In this document: positions 36,853 to 45,331 of the stretch, piece by piece | Position numbering within the stretch: the stretch's first letter is position 1 | How the letters are laid out: every line of letters begins with the position of its first letter | NCBI GenBank assembly: GCA_958443265.1 | Contig: CAUCKA010000008.1 | Span: forward strand, 22,068 to 86,067 | DNA from: an uncultured Collinsella sp. | GTDB lineage: Bacteria; Actinomycetota; Coriobacteriia; Coriobacteriales; Coriobacteriaceae | Reading direction: 5' to 3' | Length of the DNA: 64,000 nucleotides | The notes under the pieces: model-generated | What the model was told of the DNA's origin: nothing | The model's database searches: none | Seen by the model: only the letters and a program-made list of their open reading frames with translations | Made by a program: the position numbers and the translations under genes

Positions 36853-37985
36853 CACCGCTCCTTAAACGAAAGTTCGATAGTTACCTTGGAAAACGCGACG
36901 GTCACGCCGCCGTGAGCGAGCTTCGGGAAGAAAAGTTTGCCCCCGCCCGCGAGCGCCGCGCGCTCGCACACGTTGTCGACCCCCACCGTCGCGCGCACGA
37001 AATCAGATGGCGAAACGCTGCCTTCGACCTGCGACAACTCCTCTGCGGAATACGTCGCGAGCGGGATACTGCGCGCGTGGCAGAAGGCGAGCAGACCCTC
37101 CTCGCGCGCCTTAACGTCGATCGTCGCCGCCTCGCGCACGGCCGAAGGCGAGATGCCCGCCTGCCCGCACGCGAGAAGAAACGCCTCCCCGATCGCTTCG
37201 GTGCACGCACCGCGACGGCACCCTATGCCCGCAACGATGCAGGGTAAGACAAGGTGAAGCGGCTCGGGCGCAGGCGCCTGCGCCCGCACGCCCGCCGGCT
37301 TCCCCGTCACACCGGCGGGCACGACCTCGCCCGTTGTCTCCGCCGCGCGAACGGACGCACCTGCATTCGCGCCAGCGAACGGCGACACGACGATATCGGC
37401 CCGAGCGCGGTCGGACGCAATGTCAACCCCCTCAGGCGGCTGTCCCGAAATCGGCATGTCGGAATAGAGCGCCACGCGCCCGCCCGAAAGCAGCCGCGCC
37501 GACACTCGCTTGATAGCCTCGGGATTCGAAACGGCGAGCCCAGCACAGCGCGCCCACGTATCCACCGCCCACACGCCGCGGACGTCGGTCGCCGTGGTGA
37601 TGACGGGGATGGCCCCTGCCGCGCGTGCCACAGTTTGCGCAAGCTCGTTCGCACCGCTCAAATGCCCCGACAAAAGCGAGACGGCAAAGCGCCCCGCCTC
37701 GTCGATCACCACAACCGCGGAATCGTTTGCCTTCGAGGCGACATGCGGCGCGATCGCCCGCACGGCGATGCCCGCCGCGCCCACGAACAGAAGCGCGTCC
37801 GACGCTTCCCACGCGAGCGCCGTCCATGCGCGCAGGTCGGCCTTCCCCTCGCCGAACCCGCGCGAAACGGAAACGTTCCAGCCAGAGTCATCTTCACCTG
37901 TCTGCGCGCAATCGGAAAGCGCGCGTGCGGTGCGCTCCGCCAACGCATACCCCCTCTCAGTGAACGCTATGCAGGAAACCCTCAT
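36852..37985 (-). CDS. cbiG: Cobalt-precorrin-5A hydrolase
   Basis: 377 aa from ATG 37985, abutting the cbiL stop. The N-terminal CbiG domain has LFVGAAGIAVRAIAPHVASK and VSLLSGHLSGANELA; the mid region has TTATDVRGVWAVDTWA; the C-terminal domain has GIGCRRGACTEAI. It opens the delta-lactone of cobalt-precorrin-5A, losing acetaldehyde. It is found only in the anaerobic (early cobalt) route, which fixes the pathway type. Confidence 0.94.
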   Translation of the reverse strand: MRVSCIAFTERGYALAERTARALSDCAQTGEDDSGWNVSVSRGFGEGKADLRAWTALAWEASDALLFVGAAGIAVRAIAPHVASKANDSAVVVIDEAGRFAVSLLSGHLSGANELAQTVARAAGAIPVITTATDVRGVWAVDTWARCAGLAVSNPEAIKRVSARLLSGGRVALYSDMPISGQPPEGVDIASDRARADIVVSPFAGANAGASVRAAETTGEVVPAGVTGKPAGVRAQAPAPEPLHLVLPCIVAGIGCRRGACTEAIGEAFLLACGQAGISPSAVREAATIDVKAREEGLLAFCHARSIPLATYSAEELSQVEGSVSPSDFVRATVGVDNVCERAALAGGGKLFFPKLAHGGVTVAFSKVTIELSFKER

Positions 37986-38675
37986 CTAGCGCACCACCAT
38001 CGTCGAGAAGTAGCTGCCCCGATCGGGCACATCGTCGAGCGAGCGGTACACGCGCTCGCCCGGAAGCCCACAGTCCTCTACGAGCTCGGCACCGTCGAAG
38101 GCGCCCTCCTCGCGAAGGATGCGCTTCGTGTCCGCAAGCGAGCGGCGCGCCTTCATGACCACCTTCGTCCCCGGCCAGCCGATTGCGCGGCGAACGTCAT
38201 CGTAGCCGCCGGGCACGATGTGCAGAGGCGACGACATCTCGGGCGTGAGGTCGCGCTCGAGCGCCGCGGCGACCGCGCAGAAGCTCGGCACGCCGGGAAT
38301 GGCGCGCGCCTCGAACCCGCGGGCGCGCACGTCGGGCGCTATGCGCTGGAAGGTGGCGTAGATGCTTGGGTCCCCCAGGTTCAGCAGCGCGACGTCGCGG
38401 GCCGCATCCAGGTGCGCGACAAGCTCGCGAACAAGCGAGGCATGCTCGGCCGCGCGGCGCTCGGCGTCGCGCGTCATCGAGAATCGCACAGGGATCACCG
38501 TCTTGCCTGTAAGGTCGACGGCGCCGCGCACAATGTCAAGCGCGACCATGACCCCGTCCGCCGTTTGCGGTGCGGCGATGACCGGACACGATTCGATTGT
38601 GCGGACGGCCTTGATCGTGAGCAGCTCGGGGTCGCCAGGCCCCGTGCCCACCCCGTACAGCACGCCTTTACTCAT
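37986..38675 (-). CDS. cbiL: Cobalt-precorrin-2 C20-methyltransferase
   Basis: 229 aa from ATG 38675 (MSKGVLYGVGTGPGDPELLT), overlapping cbiD by 8 nt. It has the SUMT glycine motif GVGTGPGDPELLTIKAV and NLGDPSIYATFQRI. It adds the C20 methyl group to cobalt-factor II/precorrin-2, directly after cobalt insertion by CbiK. Confidence 0.94.
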   Translation of the reverse strand: MSKGVLYGVGTGPGDPELLTIKAVRTIESCPVIAAPQTADGVMVALDIVRGAVDLTGKTVIPVRFSMTRDAERRAAEHASLVRELVAHLDAARDVALLNLGDPSIYATFQRIAPDVRARGFEARAIPGVPSFCAVAAALERDLTPEMSSPLHIVPGGYDDVRRAIGWPGTKVVMKARRSLADTKRILREEGAFDGAELVEDCGLPGERVYRSLDDVPDRGSYFSTMVVR

Positions 38676-39852
38676 ACGTCGCCCCCAATTCCCCGATAAC
38701 AGCATCGGCGCCCGACGTGCGGAAAAGCTCGCGGCGCCCGGCGTCGAACACGACCGCGGCGATGTCGCATGCGCCCGCCGCGCGGCGGCGCAACCTGTCC
38801 TCGATTGCCGCAGCGAGCGAGGCGCGCACAGCGTCCCCCACGCCGGCGGCCTCGATTACCTCGAGCGCCGTCGTGGTCGTGACCGACGACATGATCTCGT
38901 GCACGGTCTTCGCGCCCGCGCCGGCCAAGGCCGCGTGGGCGGCCAGAATCTCCGCGCGGCAGTCGGCGGTACGCGAATGGGTGTCCATGATGCCGCCCGC
39001 GACCTTCACTAGCTTGCCGATGTGTCCCACAAGAAGGACATTGGTAAATCCCTCGCGAACGCAGCAATCAATCGCATCGCCCACAAAGTTGGAGATGAAG
39101 ACCACCGGCGCACCGTTTAGGTGGAAATGCCCCGAGATGAACTGCCCGCCGTAGTTGCCGGGCGTGAGCACGACTCCGCGCCGCCCCATAGCCGCATGCT
39201 GCCGGATCTCGAGCTCGATGCTGTCGCGCAAGGCAGCGAGGCTGCGCGGCTCGACGATGCCCGTCGTACCCAGGATGGAGATGCCGTCCTCTATCCCCAG
39301 GTGCGGGTTGAAGGTCTTTTCGGCAAGGGCAACACCCTCGGGTACCGAAATCGTCACAGCAATATTTCCAGAAAAGCCGTGCGCGGCGCACACCTCGCGC
39401 ACCGCCGAAGTGATCATCGCGCGCGGCGTCGCGTTGATGGCGGCCGCCCCCACCGGCTGCTCAAGCCCGGGCAACGTCACGCGTCCCACGCCCACGCCGC
39501 CATCGACGGAAACTTCCGATTCGCGCGCGGGCACGCCCTTGCTGCCCGCAGCGCCCGTGCCCGGCCCCGCATGTTCCACGAGCGCGTACACGAGCACGCC
39601 GTCGGTCACATCGGCATCGTCGCCTGCGTCCTTTCGCACGGCGCACTGGGCGCACCCCTCGCCGATGCATACGTCGACCACGTCCGTCTCGACGGGCAGC
39701 CCGCCGGGGGTGACGATCGACACGCGGCCCACGGTCTTTCGTGACAAGAGCATCTCGCAGGCCGCCTTCGCCGCGAGAGCGGCGCAGCTCCCCGTGGTGT
39801 AGCCGCAGCGCAGGCGGGTCGTCCCGGTATATATGTAGTGCTCGAAGGCCAC
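38668..39852 (-). CDS. cbiD: Cobalt-precorrin-5B C1-methyltransferase
   Basis: 394 aa from GTG 39852, one base from the cbiF stop. CbiD hallmarks are RCGYTTGSCAALAAKAAC at the N-terminus, NPHLGIEDGISILGTTGIVE, TPGNYGGQFI and LVGHIGKLVKVAGGIMDTHS. It methylates C1 of the corrin ring in the anaerobic pathway. An upstream open extension to 40020 lies inside cbiF in another frame and is not used. Confidence 0.94.
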   Translation of the reverse strand: MAFEHYIYTGTTRLRCGYTTGSCAALAAKAACEMLLSRKTVGRVSIVTPGGLPVETDVVDVCIGEGCAQCAVRKDAGDDADVTDGVLVYALVEHAGPGTGAAGSKGVPARESEVSVDGGVGVGRVTLPGLEQPVGAAAINATPRAMITSAVREVCAAHGFSGNIAVTISVPEGVALAEKTFNPHLGIEDGISILGTTGIVEPRSLAALRDSIELEIRQHAAMGRRGVVLTPGNYGGQFISGHFHLNGAPVVFISNFVGDAIDCCVREGFTNVLLVGHIGKLVKVAGGIMDTHSRTADCRAEILAAHAALAGAGAKTVHEIMSSVTTTTALEVIEAAGVGDAVRASLAAAIEDRLRRRAAGACDIAAVVFDAGRRELFRTSGADAVIGELGATYE

Positions 39853-39853
39853 G

Positions 39854-40645
39854 CTAGCTGCTCGCCTTCCGATACCCCGTGGCAAACGAAGGGTCGTAAA
39901 GCTTGCTGCGCTCGTACGACTCCGCTTGCGCGCCGTCGTGCGCAAGCCCGCCGCGAGCTCCGAGCACGCGGCCCACCACCACGAGCGCCGTGCGGTCGAT
40001 GCCCTCTCGCGCGCCCGCATCGGCGAGCGTGCCCACTGTGCATCGCACCACGCGCTCCTCAGGCCAGGTCGCCTTATACACGAGCGCCGCCGGCTCGTCG
40101 GAGCTGCGGCCCGCGGCCAAAAGCTCGGCGGAAAGCTCGGCGAGCATACCCGAGCTCAGGAAGATGACCATAGTCGAGCCGCTTTCCGCCATGGTGCGCA
40201 TGCCCTCGCCCGCAGGCATGGGGGTGCGCCCGGAAAGCCGCGTGATCACGACCGACTGGCTGATTCCCGGCAGCGTGTATTCCTGGCGAAGCGCCGCCGC
40301 GGCACCGCAAAAGCTCGACACGCCGGGCACCACCTCGTAGTCCACGCCGCGCGCGTCGAGCGCGTCCATCTGCTCCTGGATGGCGCCGTACAGGCACGGG
40401 TCGCCCGTGTGCAGGCGCACCACTTCCTCGCCCCGCGCATCTGCCGCGCACATCACGTCGAGCACTTCCTCCAAGGTCATGTGCGCGCTGTCGTAGACGA
40501 TGCAGGATTCCTTGCACTCAGCGAGCAGCTCGGGGTTCACAAGGCTCCCCGCCCAAACGACCACGTCGGCCGCGTGCAGAAGGCGAGCCCCGCGCAGCGT
40601 GATAAGGTCGGCGGCGCCAGAGCCTGCGCCAACGATATGAATCAT
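39854..40645 (-). CDS. cbiF: Cobalt-precorrin-4 C11-methyltransferase
   Basis: 263 aa from ATG 40645 (MIHIVGAGSGAADLITLRGA), with GGGAAGG upstream. It is the first gene of the − strand operon. CbiF features are VVWAGSLVNPELL, LHTGDPCLYGAIQEQMDAL, YEVVPGVSSFCGAAAAL and TRLSGRTPMP. The glycine motif is GSGAAD rather than the commoner GPGDPE, a tolerated variant. It methylates C11. A clear promoter upstream on this strand is not visible. Confidence 0.93.
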   Translation of the reverse strand: MIHIVGAGSGAADLITLRGARLLHAADVVVWAGSLVNPELLAECKESCIVYDSAHMTLEEVLDVMCAADARGEEVVRLHTGDPCLYGAIQEQMDALDARGVDYEVVPGVSSFCGAAAALRQEYTLPGISQSVVITRLSGRTPMPAGEGMRTMAESGSTMVIFLSSGMLAELSAELLAAGRSSDEPAALVYKATWPEERVVRCTVGTLADAGAREGIDRTALVVVGRVLGARGGLAHDGAQAESYERSKLYDPSFATGYRKASS

Positions 40646-40776
40646 CCGAGCCTTCCCTTCCCGTTTCTCATCGCAACCGTTTACGCCGCCATTCGCGCAG
40701 CGGGCAAAACACGGCGCCTGCGGCAGCAATCGGCGCAAATACGCAGGCAGGAGGCGCAATGCCGCCCGCGCTGGCT

Positions 40777-40805
40777 TTGACACGTTCACAAGTGCCCACT
40801 ATCAT
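40777..40805 (+). promoter_or_regulatory. Sigma70-type promoter for the riboswitch–cbiK–importer transcript
   Basis: TTGACA at 40777–40782, a 17-nt spacer, and TATCAT at 40800–40805. Transcription would start near 40812, about 40 nt before the riboswitch. Bases 40646–40776 between cbiF and this promoter hold no gene I can support. They include one copy of a 14-nt direct repeat (40764–40777; second copy 40874–40887 inside the riboswitch). Confidence 0.75.
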
Positions 40806-40851
40806 AGTAAAAGTTTCGGCAACGAGCATATGACAATCGGATAAAAGGAAA

Positions 40852-40985
40852 TGACCGGCGCGGCGCCTGCACAGCCCGCGCTGGCTTGCGGAGGGAACCA
40901 GGTGGGAATCCTGGGCAAGGGACATTACTGTATAGGACGCGCGGGCGAACCGCCTCGCGCCCCAAGCCAGACTGCTTCGCCTTTT
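40852..40985 (+). promoter_or_regulatory. Cobalamin riboswitch
   Basis: The + strand has the cobalamin-aptamer series: GCTGGCTTGCGGAGGGAA (P3/P4 side), GGTGGGAATCC (40901–40911), CATTACTGTAT (40923–40933), and the B12-box-like AAGCCAGACTGC (40964–40975). Spacing and order agree with adenosyl/methyl-cobalamin riboswitches. It precedes the exported cobaltochelatase and the corrinoid/metal importer genes. Ligand binding is expected to lower their expression. Confidence 0.85.
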
Positions 40986-40988
40986 CCT

Positions 40989-41047
40989 CACGGCATCGCC
41001 GTGGCGTTAGCTCCTTGTGAACCCCGAGGGGTGCGCTTTTCTTTCGC
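40989..41047 (+). terminator. Riboswitch expression platform / terminator
   Basis: CACGGC/GCCGTG (40989–40994 with 40998–41003) is followed by ACCCC/GGGGT (41021–41032) and then GCGCTTTTCTTTC. The second hairpin with its T-rich tail can act as the B12-controlled terminator before cbiK at 41104. Exact switching strands are inferred, not demonstrated. Confidence 0.55.
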
Positions 41048-41103
41048 TTGTGCCGACAAGCAACTGTCGCCGGGGGACCGGCAAACCGAGGAAAGGAAAA
41101 ACC

Positions 41104-42030
41104 ATGTCCGACCAGATGTCACGCCGCGGCTTCATGGGCGCCGCAGCAACCGGAGCCGTCGCGCTCGCCGGAGTCGCGCTCGCGGGCTGCTCCAACACCT
41201 CCGCGAGTTCCGAGAAATCTAGTGAAAAGGAGAAGGCCGCGAAGCCGGTCATCCTCGTCACGAGCTTCGGCACGAGCTACAACGACTCGCGCCACATCAC
41301 CATCGGCGCCATCGAAGACGCTATCCGCGAGAAGTACTGGCAGGACTACGACATCCGCCGCGCCTTCACCGCGCAGATCATCATCGACAAGCTGAAGAAG
41401 CGCGACGGCATCACGATCGACAACATGACCGAGGCGCTTGACCGCTGCGTGGAAGACGGCGTGAAGGAAATCGTCGTGCAGCCGACGCATCTCATGGCTG
41501 GCCTGGAATACGCCGACGTGAAAGACGAGCTCGACAAGTACGCCGACAAGTTCGACAAGATCTCGCTCGGCGACCCGCTGCTCACCTCCGACGACGACTA
41601 CAAAAAGGTGGCCGCAGCCATTAAGGAGAACATGGCGTCCTTCGACGACGGCGAGACGGCGCTGTGCCTCATGGGCCACGGCACCGAAGCCGATTCCAAC
41701 GCCGACTATGCCAAGATGCAGGAAGTGTTCAAGAACGAGGGTTTGACGCAGTTCTTCGTCGGCACCGTCGAGGCTGAACCGACCTGCGAGGATGTTATCG
41801 CCGCCGCGAGCGCCGCAGGCTACAAGAAGGCCGTGCTCGCGCCGTTCATGGTGGTCGCGGGCGACCACGCGAACAACGACATGGCAGACGAGACCGACCC
41901 CGACAGCTGGGCTGCGAAGTTCGTGGCCGCCGGCTTCGAAGTGACGTGCCTGCTCCAGGGTCTGGGACAGAACGTCGCGGTCGACGACATCTACGTCTCG
42001 CACGTGGACGACGCCATCGCCAAGCTGTAA
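41104..42030 (+). CDS. cbiK: Exported sirohydrochlorin cobaltochelatase (CbiK family lipoprotein)
   Basis: 308 aa from ATG 41104, after GAAAGG. The N-terminus has a twin-arginine signal (MSRRGFMGAAATG) and a lipobox LAGC with Cys29, so the protein is predicted to be a Tat-exported lipoprotein. The mature part is CbiK/class II chelatase: ILVTSFGTSYNDSR, VVQPTHLMAGLEY, CLMGHGTEADSN (metal His near 191) and VVAGDHANNDMADE (His near 254). It inserts cobalt into sirohydrochlorin (factor II). Exported CbiK forms are known from Desulfovibrio. It is the first gene after the cobalamin riboswitch and is transcribed away from the cbi operon. Confidence 0.88.
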   Translation: MSDQMSRRGFMGAAATGAVALAGVALAGCSNTSASSEKSSEKEKAAKPVILVTSFGTSYNDSRHITIGAIEDAIREKYWQDYDIRRAFTAQIIIDKLKKRDGITIDNMTEALDRCVEDGVKEIVVQPTHLMAGLEYADVKDELDKYADKFDKISLGDPLLTSDDDYKKVAAAIKENMASFDDGETALCLMGHGTEADSNADYAKMQEVFKNEGLTQFFVGTVEAEPTCEDVIAAASAAGYKKAVLAPFMVVAGDHANNDMADETDPDSWAAKFVAAGFEVTCLLQGLGQNVAVDDIYVSHVDDAIAKL

Positions 42031-42039
42031 ACTCGCCGC

Positions 42040-42111
42040 GCACGGGGGCGCCGGTCGCGTCCCCGTGCAACGGGCATGCGCCTTTCCCCGACTGACGACG
42101 CATGCCCGTTG
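42040..42111 (+). other. Two tandem hairpins between cbiK and the next lipoprotein gene
   Basis: GCACGGGG (42040–42047) pairs with CCCCGTGC (42061–42068). Then CAACGGGCATGCG (42068–42080) pairs with CGCATGCCCGTTG (42099–42111), a perfect 13-bp stem. No T-run follows. They may shield or attenuate the downstream transport genes. Confidence 0.55.
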
Positions 42112-42176
42112 CATTCGCATCCCGACCGCCCACCGCACGGCGCGGGCGGTCGAAGCGATTGAAAGGAACCCCCTCC

Positions 42177-42710
42177 ATGTTGAAGAAAACCCTCGTCTTC
42201 GCCCTGTCGGCGGCGCTTTGCGCGTTCTCGCTCGCCGGCTGCGCCGGAAATTCAATCGACAGCGCAAAGGCAAGCGATGCCGATTCCCAGGAAAAGACCG
42301 AACAGGCGGCCGATGCGCCCGCGGGCGCAAGCGCTGCCCCCATCACCGCCGACAAGGTGGCCGACGGCACCTATCCGATCACCGTAGATTCCAGCTCGAA
42401 CATGTTCAGGATCGTGGACGCCCAGCTCATCGTGGAAAACGGCTCCATGCACTGCGTGATGACGCTTTCCGGCACGGGCTACGGCAAGCTCTTCATGGGC
42501 ACGGGCGACGAGGCTGCCGCCGCGAGCGAGGCCGACTTCATCCCCTATGTGGAAAACGCGGAAGGCAAGTACACCTACGACGTGCCCGTTGATGCGCTCG
42601 ACGAGGACACCGCCTGTGCCGCGTGGAGTATTAGAAAAGAGCAGTGGTACGACCGCACGCTTGTGTTCGAATCCGCCGGCGTCGATCTGCGCGCCGACGC
42701 ACTGAAGTAA
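42177..42710 (+). CDS. Small lipoprotein of the cobalamin island, uptake-associated, function unknown
   Basis: 177 aa from ATG 42177, after GAAAGGAACC. Signal MLKKTLVFALSAALCAFSL with lipobox LAGC (Cys22), then an Ala/Asp/Ser-rich linker and one beta-rich domain (about 55–170): ADGTYPITVDSSSNMF, LSGTGYGKLFMGT, and CAAWSIRKEQWYDRTLVF. A related domain forms the N-terminal part of the binding protein encoded next (MTVDGVDYAP, DYTIHFDSS). It probably captures a metal or tetrapyrrole at the cell surface, but no defined family name or ligand can be given. Confidence 0.7.
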   Translation: MLKKTLVFALSAALCAFSLAGCAGNSIDSAKASDADSQEKTEQAADAPAGASAAPITADKVADGTYPITVDSSSNMFRIVDAQLIVENGSMHCVMTLSGTGYGKLFMGTGDEAAAASEADFIPYVENAEGKYTYDVPVDALDEDTACAAWSIRKEQWYDRTLVFESAGVDLRADALK

Positions 42711-42714
42711 CGCC

Positions 42715-44286
42715 ATGCGGTCGATTCTCCCCAAGGGGGAAAACAGGAAGCGCCACAGCATCGCGGCGCGCGCGATCACCTGCGTTCTCGTCGCCCTGCT
42801 CGCGCTTCCCTTCGCGGGGTGCAGTGCGAGCCCGAACGCGACCGGTGGCACGGCGCGCTCTCAGGAATACACTGTGAGTGTCTCGCTTTCCGGTGGGTCA
42901 GGGCGCGCAAGCATCGCCTCACCCACCACAATTGTGAAGGATGGCGACACCTACACCGCGACCATCACCTGGTCGAGTTCGAACTACGACAAGATGACCG
43001 TCGACGGCGTGGACTACGCGCCCGTAAACGACGGCGGCAACTCCACGTTCGAGATACCCGTCACGCTCGACGAGGACATCGCCGTGTCGGCCGAGACCGA
43101 AGCCATGTCGACGCCGCACACCATCGACTACACGATCCACTTCGACTCATCCACCATGAAGGAGAAATCGGGCGACGATGCAAGCGGCGGCTCCCCTGCA
43201 GGAACGGCTTCAAGCGCCGCGGCCGACTTCCACAACGCCGATTTGGGCTGCGGCTGGGAGCCGACGGGGGCGCTTCAGCTTGAATACGCCGAGCACTTCA
43301 CTGTCGACGAGTTCGAAGGCGGTCTGCGGCTTATCTGCGTTTCGAATGGGGAGCGTTTCCTCGTGGTGCCGCAAGATGCGAAGGTACCTGATGGGTTGAG
43401 CTCCGACATCGCGGTCATAAGGCGCCCCGCCGACAAGGTGTACCTCGTGTCGTCGGCGACGATGTGCCTGGTCGACGCGCTCGATGCGAACGACAATATC
43501 ATCATGTCGGGCACGAAGGCCGACGATTGCTCGGTCGCAGGCTTCAAAAGCGCGCTCGAAAGTGGGGCGATCGCCTACGGCGGCAAGTACAGCGCGCCCG
43601 ACTACGAGCGAATATCGGCCTCGGGCTGCACGCTCGCCATCGAGAACACCATGATCAACCACACGCCCGATGTGAAGGAAAAGCTGCAGAAGCTCGGGCT
43701 CGTCGTGCTCACCGAACAGTCGTCGAGCGAGCCCGAAGCACTCGGGCGCGTCGAGTGGATTAAGCTTTTCGGCGTCCTGTTCGACAAGGAAGACGAGGCC
43801 GCGCACCTGTTCAACGAGCAGAAGGCCCGCGTCGAGCAAACGTCGGGGCTCGCGTCGTCAGGTAAAACCGTGGCGTATTTCTACATTAACTCGAACGGGG
43901 CCGCCGTCACGCGGCGGGCGGGCGACTACGTGGCGCAGATGATCGAGCTTGCAGGCGGCAGCTACGCGCTCGATGACGCGCAGGCGTCGTCGACGTCAGG
44001 TTCGTCAGTAACGCTCGAAATGGAGCGCTTCTACGCGACGGCGAAGGATGCCGACATCATCGTCTACAACGGCACCATCGACGAGTCAGTTACCACCTTG
44101 AACGACTTCGTAGGCAAAAACGCGCTATTGTCGCAGTTCAAAGCCGTGAAGAACGGCAACGTCTGGGTCACAAGCGCCGACATGTACCAGCAGATGACTT
44201 CTACCGCCGACATTATCGACGAGCTGCACGGGGCGTTCACCGGCAATGACGCGAGCGACTTCCATTATCTGAGGAAGCTCGGTTAG
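42715..44286 (+). CDS. ABC transporter substrate-binding lipoprotein (BtuF/FecB type) with extra N-terminal domain
   Basis: 523 aa, starting 4 nt after the previous stop. Hydrophobic signal and lipobox FAGC (Cys36). Residues about 48–150 are a beta-rich domain like that of the preceding lipoprotein. Residues about 170–520 are a class III periplasmic-binding fold: YAEHFTVDEFEGGLRLI, IAVIRRPADKVYLVSSA, LGLVVLTEQSSSEPEALGRV and GNVWVTSADMYQQM. Class III proteins bind corrinoids, haem, siderophores or cobalt-type cargo. The riboswitch context favours a corrinoid or its precursor or cobalt. Confidence 0.83.
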   Translation: MRSILPKGENRKRHSIAARAITCVLVALLALPFAGCSASPNATGGTARSQEYTVSVSLSGGSGRASIASPTTIVKDGDTYTATITWSSSNYDKMTVDGVDYAPVNDGGNSTFEIPVTLDEDIAVSAETEAMSTPHTIDYTIHFDSSTMKEKSGDDASGGSPAGTASSAAADFHNADLGCGWEPTGALQLEYAEHFTVDEFEGGLRLICVSNGERFLVVPQDAKVPDGLSSDIAVIRRPADKVYLVSSATMCLVDALDANDNIIMSGTKADDCSVAGFKSALESGAIAYGGKYSAPDYERISASGCTLAIENTMINHTPDVKEKLQKLGLVVLTEQSSSEPEALGRVEWIKLFGVLFDKEDEAAHLFNEQKARVEQTSGLASSGKTVAYFYINSNGAAVTRRAGDYVAQMIELAGGSYALDDAQASSTSGSSVTLEMERFYATAKDADIIVYNGTIDESVTTLNDFVGKNALLSQFKAVKNGNVWVTSADMYQQMTSTADIIDELHGAFTGNDASDFHYLRKLG

Positions 44287-44290
44287 CGCC

Positions 44291-45331
44291 ATGAGAAGCC
44301 GGCTTTCCATGGCATACGACGAATCGGGGCGCGCCGCGCGGTGTCGCGTCGTGACGGCGCTGCTCGCTGTTGCCCTCATCGTGCTCGTCGGGGCCAACCT
44401 GTGCATCGGGAGCGTGCTCGTGCCCGCAGACCACATCCCCGGCATCCTTTCGGGCGGCGCGGCCAATTTCATGGAAAGCCAGGTCATCTGGGAGATTCGC
44501 CTGCCGCGCGTGCTTTCAGCCGTGCTTCTCGGCGGGGCACTTTCGCTCTCCGGGTTCCTGCTGCAGACGTTTTTCAACAACCCCATCGCCGACCCGTTCA
44601 TCTTGGGCGTCTCCTCGGGCGCAAAGTTCGTCGTCGCGCTTACGATGATCGTACTTCTGGGCGCGAACCAGGCCATGTCCTCGCCGGCCATGGTGGCCGC
44701 AGCGTTTCTGGGCTCGCTTATCACCATCGGCTTCGTGCTCCTCATCGCACGGCGCATAAGTTCCATGGCCATGCTCATCGTGGCGGGCGTCATGGTGGGA
44801 TACATCTGCTCGGCGGCGACGAACTTCCTCATCGCCTTCGCCGACGACCAGTCCATCGTGAACCTGCACAACTGGTCTTTGGGTAGCTTCTCGGGTTCGA
44901 GCTGGGACGACGTTGCGGTCATCGCGGTCGTGGTGATCACCGTGAGCGCATGCGTATTCGCGATATCGAAGCCCCTTTCCGCCTTCCAGCTGGGAGAAGC
45001 CTACGCGAAAAGCGTCGGCGTGAACGTCGCACGCTTCCGCGTGGTGCTCGTCCTTCTAGCGAGCATGCTCTCCGCCTGCGTGACCGCGTTCGCTGGTCCG
45101 GTGTCGTTCGTAGGCATCGCGGTTCCGCATCTCGTGAAGTCGGCGCTAAAGTCGTCGAAACCCATCCGCGTGATTCCTGCGTGCTTCTTGGGAGGCGCCA
45201 TCTTCTGCGCGGGCTGCGATTTGATCGCACGCACGCTGTTCTCTCCCGTCGAGCTTTCCATCAGCGCCGTCACCGCCATCTTCGGCGCGCCGGTGGTTAT
45301 CGCGCTCATGTTGAAGAAGCGGGTGAGGTAG
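44291..45331 (+). CDS. FecCD-family ABC transporter permease (BtuC-like)
   Basis: 346 aa, about ten hydrophobic helices. FecCD signatures include IRLPRVLSAVLLGGALSLSG, FFNNPIADPFILGVSSGAK, and VGIAVPHLVKSALKSSKPI. It forms the membrane channel with the upstream binding protein and the ATPase, which starts at the very next base. The family imports B12, haem or iron chelates. Confidence 0.9.
   Translation: MRSRLSMAYDESGRAARCRVVTALLAVALIVLVGANLCIGSVLVPADHIPGILSGGAANFMESQVIWEIRLPRVLSAVLLGGALSLSGFLLQTFFNNPIADPFILGVSSGAKFVVALTMIVLLGANQAMSSPAMVAAAFLGSLITIGFVLLIARRISSMAMLIVAGVMVGYICSAATNFLIAFADDQSIVNLHNWSLGSFSGSSWDDVAVIAVVVITVSACVFAISKPLSAFQLGEAYAKSVGVNVARFRVVLVLLASMLSACVTAFAGPVSFVGIAVPHLVKSALKSSKPIRVIPACFLGGAIFCAGCDLIARTLFSPVELSISAVTAIFGAPVVIALMLKKRVR

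Noticed and set aside
40646..40850. Second cobalamin riboswitch on the − strand before cbiF
   Set aside because: No GGGAA…GGTG…AATCC series or B12-box is readable on that strand; only fragments such as GCCAGCGCGGGC that reflect the 14-nt repeat.
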